This document shows, one piece after another, positions 28,031 to 36,085 of a DNA stretch of 64,000 nt (positions are counted from its first letter, which is position 1; every line of letters starts with the position of its first letter). The DNA lies in contig NZ_RAZG01000012.1 in NCBI RefSeq assembly GCF_003612565.1, positions 36,580 through 100,579 on the forward strand, written 5' to 3'. A model generated the notes under the pieces. The model did not search any database and was not told the origin of the DNA. It was given only the letters and a program-made list of their open reading frames with translations. Made by a program: the position numbers and the translations under genes. The DNA is from Roseburia sp. 1XD42-69. GTDB taxonomy: Bacteria > Bacillota > Clostridia > Lachnospirales > Lachnospiraceae.

Positions 28031-29017
28031 ATGCCTTTAAGCAATTCCCAATATGACGAGATTCTCCGTGAGTATCACGCCAAGCAGATAAGAAACCAGC
28101 GCCTTGCAGAAAGCCGCAAAAAAGAAGTTTACAAAAAAAATCCCCGGTTAAAGGAGATTGACGACGCTGTGTCTACCTGTTCCGTGATACAGGCCAGAAA
28201 GCTTTTAAACGGCCACCGGGAGGCTCTTAACTCCCTCCATGAAGAAATTAACGGCTACCGGGAAGAAAGGCTCTTAATCCTTAAGGAAATGGGTTATACG
28301 GAGGACTATTTCATTCCTGACTACGACTGCAGTGACTGCAAGGACAGCGGATTTGTAAAGGGGCAGCGCTGCCACTGCTTTAAGCAGCGGGCCATTGACC
28401 TTGTGTATACCCAGTCAAATATAAAAAGTATTTTAAAAGAGGAGAATTTTCAGACTTTCTCTTACAAATACTATTCCAAAATTGAGATAAACCCAGCCAC
28501 AGGCCTTACCTCTTTAGAGACGATGAAAAAAGCGGTGGCGGAATGCCGCAGGTTTATTGAAGAATTTGACAATAAGTTCTTAAACCTATTTCTCTACGGG
28601 GATACCGGGGTGGGAAAGACATTTCTCTCAAACTGTGTGGCTAAAGAGCTGTTAGATACGGGACATTCCGTTATCTATTTTACAGCTTTCCAGTTATTTG
28701 ATATATTTGAAAAGAATACATTCCGAAACGACAGAGACAGCGATATCATTGCGGCGCACCAGAATATTTTTGACTGCGACCTTTTGATCATAGATGACCT
28801 GGGCACGGAGATGCCCAACTCCTTTACAATTTCACAATTGTTTTTGTGTATAAACGAGCGCATTCTCCGGAAAAAGTCTACCATAATTTCCACAAACCTG
28901 CCCATAAAGCAGATGGCCCAGATATATTCCGAGAGAACATTCTCCCGTATCTCCAGCAATTACATTATGTTGAAACTATTCGGGGATGACATACGGATTC
29001 AGAAAAAAATCCGGTAA
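28031..29017 (+). CDS. DnaI/DnaC-like replicative helicase loader ATPase
   Basis: AAA+ ATPase of 328 residues expected to load the DnaB-type helicase. An N-terminal coiled-coil region (about 1-90) is followed by a zinc-binding stretch with CSDCKDSGFVKGQRCHC at about 98-116, and the AAA+ domain from about 165: Walker A GDTGVGKTFLSN, Walker B LLIIDDLGTEM, sensor-1 IISTNLP and an Arg finger region SERTFSRISSN. The Cys cluster matches the helicase-binding zinc fold of DnaI. It is co-transcribed with the DnaD-like gene. Confidence 0.9.
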   Translation: MPLSNSQYDEILREYHAKQIRNQRLAESRKKEVYKKNPRLKEIDDAVSTCSVIQARKLLNGHREALNSLHEEINGYREERLLILKEMGYTEDYFIPDYDCSDCKDSGFVKGQRCHCFKQRAIDLVYTQSNIKSILKEENFQTFSYKYYSKIEINPATGLTSLETMKKAVAECRRFIEEFDNKFLNLFLYGDTGVGKTFLSNCVAKELLDTGHSVIYFTAFQLFDIFEKNTFRNDRDSDIIAAHQNIFDCDLLIIDDLGTEMPNSFTISQLFLCINERILRKKSTIISTNLPIKQMAQIYSERTFSRISSNYIMLKLFGDDIRIQKKIR

Positions 29018-29099
29018 TCCCTGCTAATAGATAAATAAATATATATTGTGGTTTTCTCTTTGAATGAAAGCCACCGCACTACATTATGGAGGATTTATC

Positions 29100-30284
29100 A
29101 TGGCAAACGATGAAAGACTGTTAAATACCCTGCCCAGCGGCACATTGGGACTGATTCCCTTGGAGAGCTGCCAGGAAATGGGCCGAAAGGTGGACCAATT
29201 TTTGGTGGGCTGGCGGGAAAAAAGGGAACATGAACACGCTTCTGACTCTGCATTCATTGGCTATAAGCGTGATACTTACCTTATGGATGCATCCTGCCCC
29301 AGATTTGGAAGCGGGGAGGCCAAGGCAGTAATTAAAGAATCTGTCCGGGGTTATGATTTATATCTCATGGTGGATGTGACAAACCACCACTTAACCTACT
29401 CCCTCTGCGGAATGACAAACCATATGTCCCCGGATGACCACTTCTCTGATTTAAAGCGCATTATTGCAGCAGTGGGAGGAAAGGCCAGAAGAATAACAGT
29501 TATTATCCCGTTTTTATATGAGGGCAGACAACACAAGAGAACCGCAAGGGAATCTTTAGACTGCGCCCTGGCCCTGCAGGAACTGACAAACATGGGGGTG
29601 GACAATATTATCACTTTTGACGCCCACGACCCCAGGGTACAAAATGCCATTCCCCTGAAAGGATTTGACACGGTACAGCCTGCCTACCAGTTTGTAAAGG
29701 GCATTTTAAAAGAGGAGAAAGACCTGATTATTGACAACGACCACATGATGGTAATAAGCCCTGACGAGGGGGGAACGAACCGGGCCATCTATCTGTCCAA
29801 CGTTCTTGGCCTTGACATGGGAATGTTTTACAAGAGAAGAGACTTCAGCATTATGATAGACGGCAGAAATCCCATTGTCGCCCATGAATTTTTAGGCTCC
29901 TCTGTGGAGGGAAAAGACGTGCTGATTATCGATGATATGATTTCCTCCGGGGACAGCATGATAGATGTAGCCACAGAGCTTAAAAAGCGGAAGGCCAACC
30001 GGGTATTTGTGATTTCCACATTTGGCCTTTTCACTGACGGACTGGAAAAATTCGACCAGGCTTATGAGGAGGGGATTATCTACCGGGTGGTTACCACCAA
30101 CCTTACGTACCAATCGGAAGAACTTTTGAAAAAGCCCTATTACATCGATTGTGATATGAGTAAATATATCGCTTATATTATTGACACTTTAAACCACGAT
30201 TTATCTATCAGCGATCTCTTAGACCCATATGAGAGAATCCACCGGCTGGTAGACGCATACAAGGAAGAGCAGAAAAAAAGATAA
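29100..30284 (+). CDS. prs: Ribose-phosphate pyrophosphokinase, long clostridial form
   Basis: Makes PRPP from ribose-5-phosphate and ATP. At 394 residues it is about 80 longer than the usual 315; the extra length is in the N-terminal domain. The metal/ATP loop is FDAHDPRVQNAI, and the PRPP-binding loop is VLIIDDMISSGDSMIDVA. The flexible loop with YEGRQHKRTARES supplies the catalytic basic residues. Start ATG 29100 has GGAGG seven bases upstream; the frame from 29064 has none. Activity has not been shown for every protein of this branch, and it may act in a special PRPP pool. Terminator follows. Confidence 0.88.
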   Translation: MANDERLLNTLPSGTLGLIPLESCQEMGRKVDQFLVGWREKREHEHASDSAFIGYKRDTYLMDASCPRFGSGEAKAVIKESVRGYDLYLMVDVTNHHLTYSLCGMTNHMSPDDHFSDLKRIIAAVGGKARRITVIIPFLYEGRQHKRTARESLDCALALQELTNMGVDNIITFDAHDPRVQNAIPLKGFDTVQPAYQFVKGILKEEKDLIIDNDHMMVISPDEGGTNRAIYLSNVLGLDMGMFYKRRDFSIMIDGRNPIVAHEFLGSSVEGKDVLIIDDMISSGDSMIDVATELKKRKANRVFVISTFGLFTDGLEKFDQAYEEGIIYRVVTTNLTYQSEELLKKPYYIDCDMSKYIAYIIDTLNHDLSISDLLDPYERIHRLVDAYKEEQKKR

Positions 30285-30290
30285 AAAAAG

Positions 30291-30321
30291 AGAGGTTTCA
30301 GTTTTTGAAACCTCTTTTTTT
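30291..30321 (+). terminator. Rho-independent terminator of prs
   Basis: 10-bp stem AGAGGTTTCA (30291-30300) with TGAAACCTCT (30306-30315), 5-nt loop, then a run of T to 30321. Confidence 0.9.
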
Positions 30322-30396
30322 GCACTTTTAAACTCTGTACCCTCTTGGGGATTTTATTTTATACCCTACGGGTGGTACCATTACATGTAACAGGTA

Positions 30397-30831
30397 TTAG
30401 AACAAATCGATCCGGCCATTTATTTTGTCGTTAATTACGTAGTATGCTGAATTTTCTTCCGGTTTAATATAGACCTGCATGGACTTGATAGAAGACTCAC
30501 GATGTCCGTCTGCCACATAGATACTTTTTACTCTGTCTACCACTGCATTCAAATCTGCATTGTGCTCATAGAATTCTAAAATTACTTTAGGCTGAACTTT
30601 TTCTTTTACTGCTTTTACGGCTGTCTTCTTAACTTTAGCTGCTGCTTTTTTTCCTGCTTTTGCCGCTGCCCCTTTTACTTCTGCCGCTCCTTCTACGATT
30701 TCTTTAACAACTTCTTTCTTAGGTTCTTCTTTCACTTCTGGCTCTTTTGCTGCTGCAAATGCTTTCACTTCATTGGCCATCGCCTCCGCCGCTTTTGCAA
30801 CAGATGATTTAACTTCTGGTTTCTTAGACAT
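30397..30831 (-). CDS. DUF6465 family protein with Ala/Lys-rich N-terminus
   Basis: Protein of 144 residues of unknown function. Residues 1-80 are strongly enriched in Ala, Lys and Glu, with histone-H1-like KKAAAKVKKTAVKAVKEK. The C-terminal 60 residues form the conserved domain (DRVKSIYVADGHRESSIKSM; YIKPEENSAYYVINDKINGR), which I associate with DUF6465. The basic tail could bind DNA, RNA or polyphosphate; that is only a guess from composition. GGGAGG lies eight bases before the ATG. It follows the HPr-like gene by 27 nt and may be co-transcribed. Confidence 0.75.
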   Translation of the reverse strand: MSKKPEVKSSVAKAAEAMANEVKAFAAAKEPEVKEEPKKEVVKEIVEGAAEVKGAAAKAGKKAAAKVKKTAVKAVKEKVQPKVILEFYEHNADLNAVVDRVKSIYVADGHRESSIKSMQVYIKPEENSAYYVINDKINGRIDLF

Positions 30832-30858
30832 AATATTTACCTCCCTTTCACCCAGCTC

Positions 30859-31113
30859 TCACTCACATACTAAGAATTTTTCCATTGCTACTAATGCCTC
30901 TTGTTCATCGTTACCATCCGTAATAATATTCACGGTCATGCCCTTGGATGGATTGAAAGCCATGATTCCCATAATGCTCTTTGCATTAATCCTCCGGTTA
31001 TCACTTTCCAAAGTGATATTACTGTCAAACTGACATGCAACCTGGACCAGTTCCGCAATCGGATTATCATGTTCCTTTGAAACGTTTGATACTACAACTT
31101 CCTTTTTGCTCAT
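30859..31113 (-). CDS. HPr-like phosphocarrier family protein
   Basis: Small protein of 84 residues with the HPr fold. The regulatory Ser46 site is intact (AKSIMGIMAF, Ser at 46), and His15 aligns with the PTS phosphorylation site, but the usual GIHARPA is replaced by KEHDNPIA: Arg17, which stabilises phospho-His, is Asn. It may therefore be a Crh-like regulatory partner of CcpA or another kinase target rather than a general PTS carrier. No ptsI is adjacent. AGGAGG lies nine bases before the ATG, and a good promoter is at 31143-31171. Confidence 0.82.
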   Translation of the reverse strand: MSKKEVVVSNVSKEHDNPIAELVQVACQFDSNITLESDNRRINAKSIMGIMAFNPSKGMTVNIITDGNDEQEALVAMEKFLVCE

Positions 31114-31142
31114 GATTTCTTTCCTCCTAAAGTACAGTCTTT

Positions 31143-31171
31143 AATATACCCCAAATTTAAAAATTTTACAA
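31143..31171 (-). promoter_or_regulatory. Promoter of the HPr-like gene
   Basis: Minus-strand -35 TTGTAA (31166-31171), 17-bp spacer, -10 TATATT (31143-31148), about 30 nt before the ATG. Confidence 0.65.
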
Positions 31172-31244
31172 TACGCTTTTCAGAAAATTAGTAATTTCCC
31201 ACGAAGGATTTTCATTATCATCACAAAAATTATGCATATTTTAG

Positions 31245-32915
31245 CTATTTCATCCGCTCCTGGCGGATTACATCCTGAAATTCTTTTACATCTTTTGCAA
31301 TTTCCCCGCTTAAGGCCAACAGGCAGATTAAGTTTGGCACCGCCATAAGGGCGTTAGCAATATCCGAAAAATTCCACACCACATCAAGGGCTGTTGTGGC
31401 TCCCACATAGGCAATGAGGGAAAAAATAATCCGGTAAACCATATTAAATTTATGGGTGCCTAAAAGATATTCAAAGGCTTTTTCCCCGTGGTACTCCCAC
31501 CCTAAAATTGTGGAGAATGCAAACAGGGAAATCCCGATACAAATCAGCCATCCCCCTGCCCTTCCCAAAACGCTCTCAAAGGCCAGAATGGTAAGGGCCG
31601 CCCCTTTCACTAAAACCCTCATTTCATATGTACCGTCCTCCCGGAAAATGTAATGGTTTCCGGCTTCATCTGTAAAGGCACCTGTCAGTGCGCTTACGCT
31701 TCCGGAATAAGCTGCCCTGCGGTTTTCTCTTTCTTCCATGGGATATAAAATCAATTCATCCTCACCCTGAAAAAGAGATATGCTGCCCTCACCAAAACGG
31801 ATTTCATAATTTCCCCCTGCGTCTTTCCCGGAAGAATCCTTTGCAACAACAGCCACCTGATTTTCCGAGAGGGCATACTGCCCCTTAACCTCCAAATCCG
31901 TGGTTCCCAACACCCCGGAGGCGGCGATACAGATTCCTGTAATGGTGCACACAACGATGGTGTCCCAGAATGTGCCTGTCATATTAATATATCCCTGGCG
32001 CACCGGGTTATCTGTGGTGGCTGCCGCTGCAGTTATGGCTGCGGAGCCCATTCCCGCCTCGTTGGAGAACACTCCTCTGGCCACCCCAAACCGCATACTG
32101 TTCATCAGGGCAGCCGTCACCGTACCGCAGAGCCCGCCTCCCGCCGCTTCCAGTGAAAATGCCATCTTAAAAATCATGGCCAGTCCCTCCGGCACATTTT
32201 GAATATTGCCCAAAATCACAAGGAGGCCGCAGAGCACATAAAAAATTGCCATAACCGGAACTACCACAGAGGATACTTTGGAGATACTTTTAATTCCCCC
32301 CACAATAATTGCCAGGGCAAGAAAGGTAAGGGTGATACCGCTTATCCATGTGGGAACGCGAAATGTGCTAAAGAGCGCATCGGAAATAGAATTTGCCTGG
32401 GTCAAATTTCCGATTCCAAAAGACGCCACCACGGCAAACAGGGCAAAGAGCCAGCCCAACATTTCCCCTGCCCTTTTATTTTTAAAGGCTTTTTTCATGG
32501 TGTACATGGGGCCTCCGGACATTTCCCCTTTTTCGTTTACCTCCCTGTACTTAATAGCCAGCATACACTCACTGAACTTTGAGGTCAAACCGAATGCCGC
32601 GGAAATCCACATCCACACCAATGCCCCCGGCCCTCCGGAAACCATAGCCGTGGCCACTCCCACAATATTGCCTGTCCCTATGGTGGCAGCCAGGGCTGTG
32701 GTGAGGGCGGAAAAAGGCGAGATATCCCCCGTTCCTTTTCCCGTTGTCCTTGCCTCTTTGCTCAAGGTAAGCCTTAGGGCATACCCCAGGTTCCTCCAGG
32801 AAGCAAATCCCAGCCGAAATGTAAGAAAGATTCCGGTTCCCACTAAAAGCACCAGCATCACCGGGCCCCATACAAAATCATCCACCCTGCTGATTATCTC
32901 TGCAAACTTTTCCAT
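31245..32915 (-). CDS. Sodium:alanine (AGCS) symporter with a large insertion
   Basis: Membrane symporter of the alanine/glycine:cation family. The core is well conserved: GDISPFSALTTALAATIGTG, GGPMYTMKKAFKNK, GVFSNEAGMGSAAI and the late FSTILGWEYHGEKAFEYLLG. At 556 residues it is about 90 longer than usual because residues about 345-437 interrupt the loop between VLGTTDLEVKG and GAALTILAFE. The insertion is polar and beta-rich (YEIRFGEGSISLFQGEDEL) with no TM helix. It probably imports alanine or glycine with sodium. AAGGAG precedes the ATG. It follows the 843-residue protein gene on the same strand by 21 nt and is probably co-transcribed. Confidence 0.92.
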   Translation of the reverse strand: MEKFAEIISRVDDFVWGPVMLVLLVGTGIFLTFRLGFASWRNLGYALRLTLSKEARTTGKGTGDISPFSALTTALAATIGTGNIVGVATAMVSGGPGALVWMWISAAFGLTSKFSECMLAIKYREVNEKGEMSGGPMYTMKKAFKNKRAGEMLGWLFALFAVVASFGIGNLTQANSISDALFSTFRVPTWISGITLTFLALAIIVGGIKSISKVSSVVVPVMAIFYVLCGLLVILGNIQNVPEGLAMIFKMAFSLEAAGGGLCGTVTAALMNSMRFGVARGVFSNEAGMGSAAITAAAATTDNPVRQGYINMTGTFWDTIVVCTITGICIAASGVLGTTDLEVKGQYALSENQVAVVAKDSSGKDAGGNYEIRFGEGSISLFQGEDELILYPMEERENRRAAYSGSVSALTGAFTDEAGNHYIFREDGTYEMRVLVKGAALTILAFESVLGRAGGWLICIGISLFAFSTILGWEYHGEKAFEYLLGTHKFNMVYRIIFSLIAYVGATTALDVVWNFSDIANALMAVPNLICLLALSGEIAKDVKEFQDVIRQERMK

Positions 32916-32936
32916 TTTCTCTCCTTTTCTCCCCCT

Positions 32937-35468
32937 CTATTTCAAATAGCCCAAGAAAACGTTTCCCGCATTTTCAAACATTTCTCCGGCATCCTCCATT
33001 CCCATCTTCTCCACAGTGGAATCCAGAGGGTTAAATAATGTAACATTCAGGGAATCGTATCCTACCACCAACACGGCATCCATGTCACTTTTCATGGCAA
33101 ACACCGGATTCCCCAGGCTCACATAATAAAGCACTTCCTCCAGGCTGCACCCGGTAAGGTCCAGGGCGGTAACCCCTTCCATGGTTGTCTCCAAAATCTC
33201 CTTCGGCGTTTTTCCCTGGCCGATTAAAGCGGCCACTTCTATATTTACAGATTCCCTCTCCAGTATAGCGCTGACGCACTGGACAATGGAACTGCCACCT
33301 GCATCCTCTGTGCCCACGGAAACTTCCAGGGCTTCCTGCAGGGACTTTCTTGCCCTCTTCCAGATATACTGCTGCTTTTCTCCGATTACCACGCCCATTT
33401 TCTCATTGGCAGTGGATACTGCCATTTTTAAATTGTCAGTCACCGCCAAAATATCTCCCCTGGCGTATGCATAGTAATTGTCTTTCACATCCTCACTCTT
33501 AAGGGCAATCTCCCTGTTATTTTCAAATACCACTTCTTTTGGGGTAAGTATTTTAGGGGATGCTTCTTTTACCATGTCCACCATGGAAAGCTGAACTTGT
33601 GTCTGCTTCACCTCCGTCACTGTGGAGTGGACGTCAACAATCGTCGCACTGTCCCCCTCCCGGTTCATAATGGTGTCCTGGCTGGCTTCCACATAGGCCA
33701 TGCCGTTAAACTGAATCCTGTTTAAATACATAATATAATCCCATATTTCAATATCAGAAACATAATAGCCCGGCTTCTCATATTCTTTTAACTGCTCCGC
33801 CGTGGAGGAATCCATAATGCACACCTTATACATGGGAAAAGTAACATTTCCCGTCAGGTCTTTCACCACGTCCTCTTTCCTTGCAATACCGTACACAAAA
33901 TCCTCCTGCATAAATCCCAGGGTTTTTAAATAACCCTCTCCCCCCGGGGAAAGTTCCTTTTTGTCTCCTGTATCCAAATCCATAAGATGAATGCCCGTCC
34001 CCATTCCCTGGCCGTCTTTTTCCGTCCATGCAAAATATTTGTGGGACTCTGAAATAGCATAATCTCCCTGGGACAGCCCTGTGATAAACTCTTTTACTTC
34101 CATAGTGGAGAGGTCAATGCGGTACACGGTCCCCCCCAGCATAATAAAGAAAATTCCCTGGGCATTTTCATACATAAGCTGTCCCAAATCCGCCCGCATG
34201 ACCTGGTAAGACGAAGACGAGGGGATAAACAATTCCTCCTCTGTGGTATTGGCAATGCTGTCATAATGGTACACGCAGATACCTACCTGCCCCTCATGGG
34301 AACCACAGTTCATATAGCCGTAGACCACAAAATTCACACTTCCCGTCTCGTCAATATTAATAATTTTAATGTCGTGTTCCCCGTAGTTTTCCCTTTTGTC
34401 AATGCCTTCATTTCCAATAAAGCTAAACACCTGGGAGAGCTGGTTGCTGCTCTCATTGTAACTCCAAAGTTCTCCCTCCTGGACAAAGCTTACAATATTT
34501 CCCTTTTCATTGCTGGCAAACTCCACCTCACTGTCCCTGATGCCCAGCTGGATATAATTATTGTAGAAAGACTCATTTTCCGCCCGGAAAATCTGATTCA
34601 TGGTCCGCTCATAGTTCAAGAGATACATCCTGTCGTTTGTATAGCGGACTCTGTAATACTCTTCTACATTATAGTATTCCATCTCCCCATTTATTCCTAT
34701 GGATGCCACCAGGTAATCAAGAACCACCACGGTATAGGAATCGTTTACCTCTTTTAAGGAGGGCACCGGGGTAGTTAAACGCTCCCCCTTAAAATCCGCC
34801 CAGGCCACCTGCTTTAAGCTGGAATGGATGTCCACTTTGTGCAAGTTGGAATTATCCCCGGAGGCATTAGGCTCTAAATATGTGGCAAGTTCCCTGGCTT
34901 CATCCACATCAAACGTCTTTTCATGAAAGGACATGGCAAAATCCACGCACTCTTTTGTATGGCAGACTGTCTCCTCCATAATCCTGGTATAATAGTAAAT
35001 GGTATCCCCGCCGCTTTTTAATTTAATGATAAAAAGATACTCTTCGTTTTCTTCCAGGAGGTTTTGAATGGTAAGCTCAGCCTTAATTCTCCCCTTCTTC
35101 TCCTCATAGACCTCTACCTTAGAATCCGCAATGAGGCGGCTGGCATCCAGGCTCCTGATTTCATAGGAAATCTCATCTATTTTTGTATCATAGGTCTGCA
35201 CCTGCAGGGGCAGAAGCCTGTCCGATGAGACGGTAGTTATTGCATCCCTCATATACACGGACTGCATTTCCTTTGTGTAGCCCCGCAGTTCATTCACTTC
35301 CTGGTTTTCGCCCTCCCCCTTCATAAAAAAGGAGACAACCGGGAGGGTGGCATCCGCCATCTCTGTGGTTAAGTCCTCGTTGGAATGATTGGTCAGTTCC
35401 CCAAAGACGATAACGCCTAACAGAAACACACCTGCCAAAACCAATAATTTAATCATTCCCTTTTTCAT
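32937..35468 (-). CDS. Membrane-anchored multidomain protein of unknown function
   Basis: Not recognised as a named family. 843 residues with one N-terminal membrane segment (about 7-25) and a large outside part. Residues about 85-190 look like a beta sandwich; about 300-620 show repeated short beta units suggestive of a propeller (GIHLMDLDTGDKKELSPGG; VYRIDLSTMEVKEFITGL). The C-terminal 115 residues resemble a papain-like C39_2 fold: SIVQCVSAIL with Cys731, then GCSLEEVLYYVSLGNPVFA and DAVLVVGYDSLNVTLFNPLD, but Asp797 stands where the catalytic His belongs, so it is probably an inactive, binding domain. It lies directly upstream of the AGCS symporter gene. Confidence 0.7.
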   Translation of the reverse strand: MKKGMIKLLVLAGVFLLGVIVFGELTNHSNEDLTTEMADATLPVVSFFMKGEGENQEVNELRGYTKEMQSVYMRDAITTVSSDRLLPLQVQTYDTKIDEISYEIRSLDASRLIADSKVEVYEEKKGRIKAELTIQNLLEENEEYLFIIKLKSGGDTIYYYTRIMEETVCHTKECVDFAMSFHEKTFDVDEARELATYLEPNASGDNSNLHKVDIHSSLKQVAWADFKGERLTTPVPSLKEVNDSYTVVVLDYLVASIGINGEMEYYNVEEYYRVRYTNDRMYLLNYERTMNQIFRAENESFYNNYIQLGIRDSEVEFASNEKGNIVSFVQEGELWSYNESSNQLSQVFSFIGNEGIDKRENYGEHDIKIINIDETGSVNFVVYGYMNCGSHEGQVGICVYHYDSIANTTEEELFIPSSSSYQVMRADLGQLMYENAQGIFFIMLGGTVYRIDLSTMEVKEFITGLSQGDYAISESHKYFAWTEKDGQGMGTGIHLMDLDTGDKKELSPGGEGYLKTLGFMQEDFVYGIARKEDVVKDLTGNVTFPMYKVCIMDSSTAEQLKEYEKPGYYVSDIEIWDYIMYLNRIQFNGMAYVEASQDTIMNREGDSATIVDVHSTVTEVKQTQVQLSMVDMVKEASPKILTPKEVVFENNREIALKSEDVKDNYYAYARGDILAVTDNLKMAVSTANEKMGVVIGEKQQYIWKRARKSLQEALEVSVGTEDAGGSSIVQCVSAILERESVNIEVAALIGQGKTPKEILETTMEGVTALDLTGCSLEEVLYYVSLGNPVFAMKSDMDAVLVVGYDSLNVTLFNPLDSTVEKMGMEDAGEMFENAGNVFLGYLK

Positions 35469-35546
35469 CTAAAAACCGCCTTTCGTATATCATCCGGCAG
35501 GAGGGAGTTTTACTCCCGCCAAAAAATACCGGATAAAAATTATTTA

Positions 35547-35957
35547 TCACCACCATTTTCTGCAGCAGCGCCTGCGCCTGCCCCGCCTGCGGTACATTTC
35601 ATCGTACAAAAGAACCTGTATCACATCAAGCAAATCTCTGTCCCTTCCTTTTCCCGACCGATCCGTCTGTGTAAGGACCATGGCATTGTCATAAATATCA
35701 TTTGCCGTTTTAAAGAGAAGGACTCTGTCCGGATACTCGTCAAACATCATACTTCCCTCATATTCCATTTTGTCACATTCCTCCTCCACATATGCAAGCA
35801 GCTCTTTCATCCGTTTGGGATAAAGCTCCTTCATACGCTCCATGTCTTTCTCATACTCTTTTTCCGTCAGGTACACATTTGACATGGGATACGTAAGATA
35901 AAAAGGCATCTTGCCTCCAAATTCTTCTGATATCCGCAAAAAAGGCTCCTGATACAT
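35547..35957 (-). CDS. Small conserved hypothetical protein with Arg/Cys-rich tail
   Basis: Unrecognised protein of 136 residues, predicted mostly helical and acidic in the middle (EKDMERMKELYPKRMKELLA; VEEECDKMEYEGSMMFDEY), ending in a basic, Arg/Cys-rich tail RRRGRRRRCCRKWW. I start it at ATG 35957, with GGAG nine bases upstream. The longer frame to 36035 would read through the terminator of the upstream exporter operon, so it is unlikely. No signal peptide or membrane segment. The tail suggests binding to nucleic acid or to a surface structure such as a spore coat; this is speculation. Confidence 0.65.
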   Translation of the reverse strand: MYQEPFLRISEEFGGKMPFYLTYPMSNVYLTEKEYEKDMERMKELYPKRMKELLAYVEEECDKMEYEGSMMFDEYPDRVLLFKTANDIYDNAMVLTQTDRSGKGRDRDLLDVIQVLLYDEMYRRRGRRRRCCRKWW

Positions 35958-35998
35958 TTTTTTGTGCTCCAACTCTTTTCCCTTTAATATATGCGGAT

Positions 35999-36038
35999 AA
36001 AAAAAATGTGACATACCAAAACACTGATATGTCACATT
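35999..36038 (-). terminator. Rho-independent terminator of the exporter operon
   Basis: Perfect 10-bp stem (36005-36014 with 36029-36038), 14-nt loop, and eight U on the minus strand (A 35999-36006). It lies about 50 nt past the permease stop at 36086. Confidence 0.88.
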
Positions 36039-36085
36039 ATAGTCCAGGCTGAATAGAAAAACAAGGAAACTTTTTCCTTCCCGGC

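Noticed and set aside
32278..32949. Long plus-strand open frame of 223 codons
   Set aside because: It is fully antisense to the AGCS symporter gene and its sequence is a codon shadow.
35958..36035. Longer start for the 136-residue hypothetical protein
   Set aside because: The added codons lie in the terminator hairpin of the upstream exporter operon.
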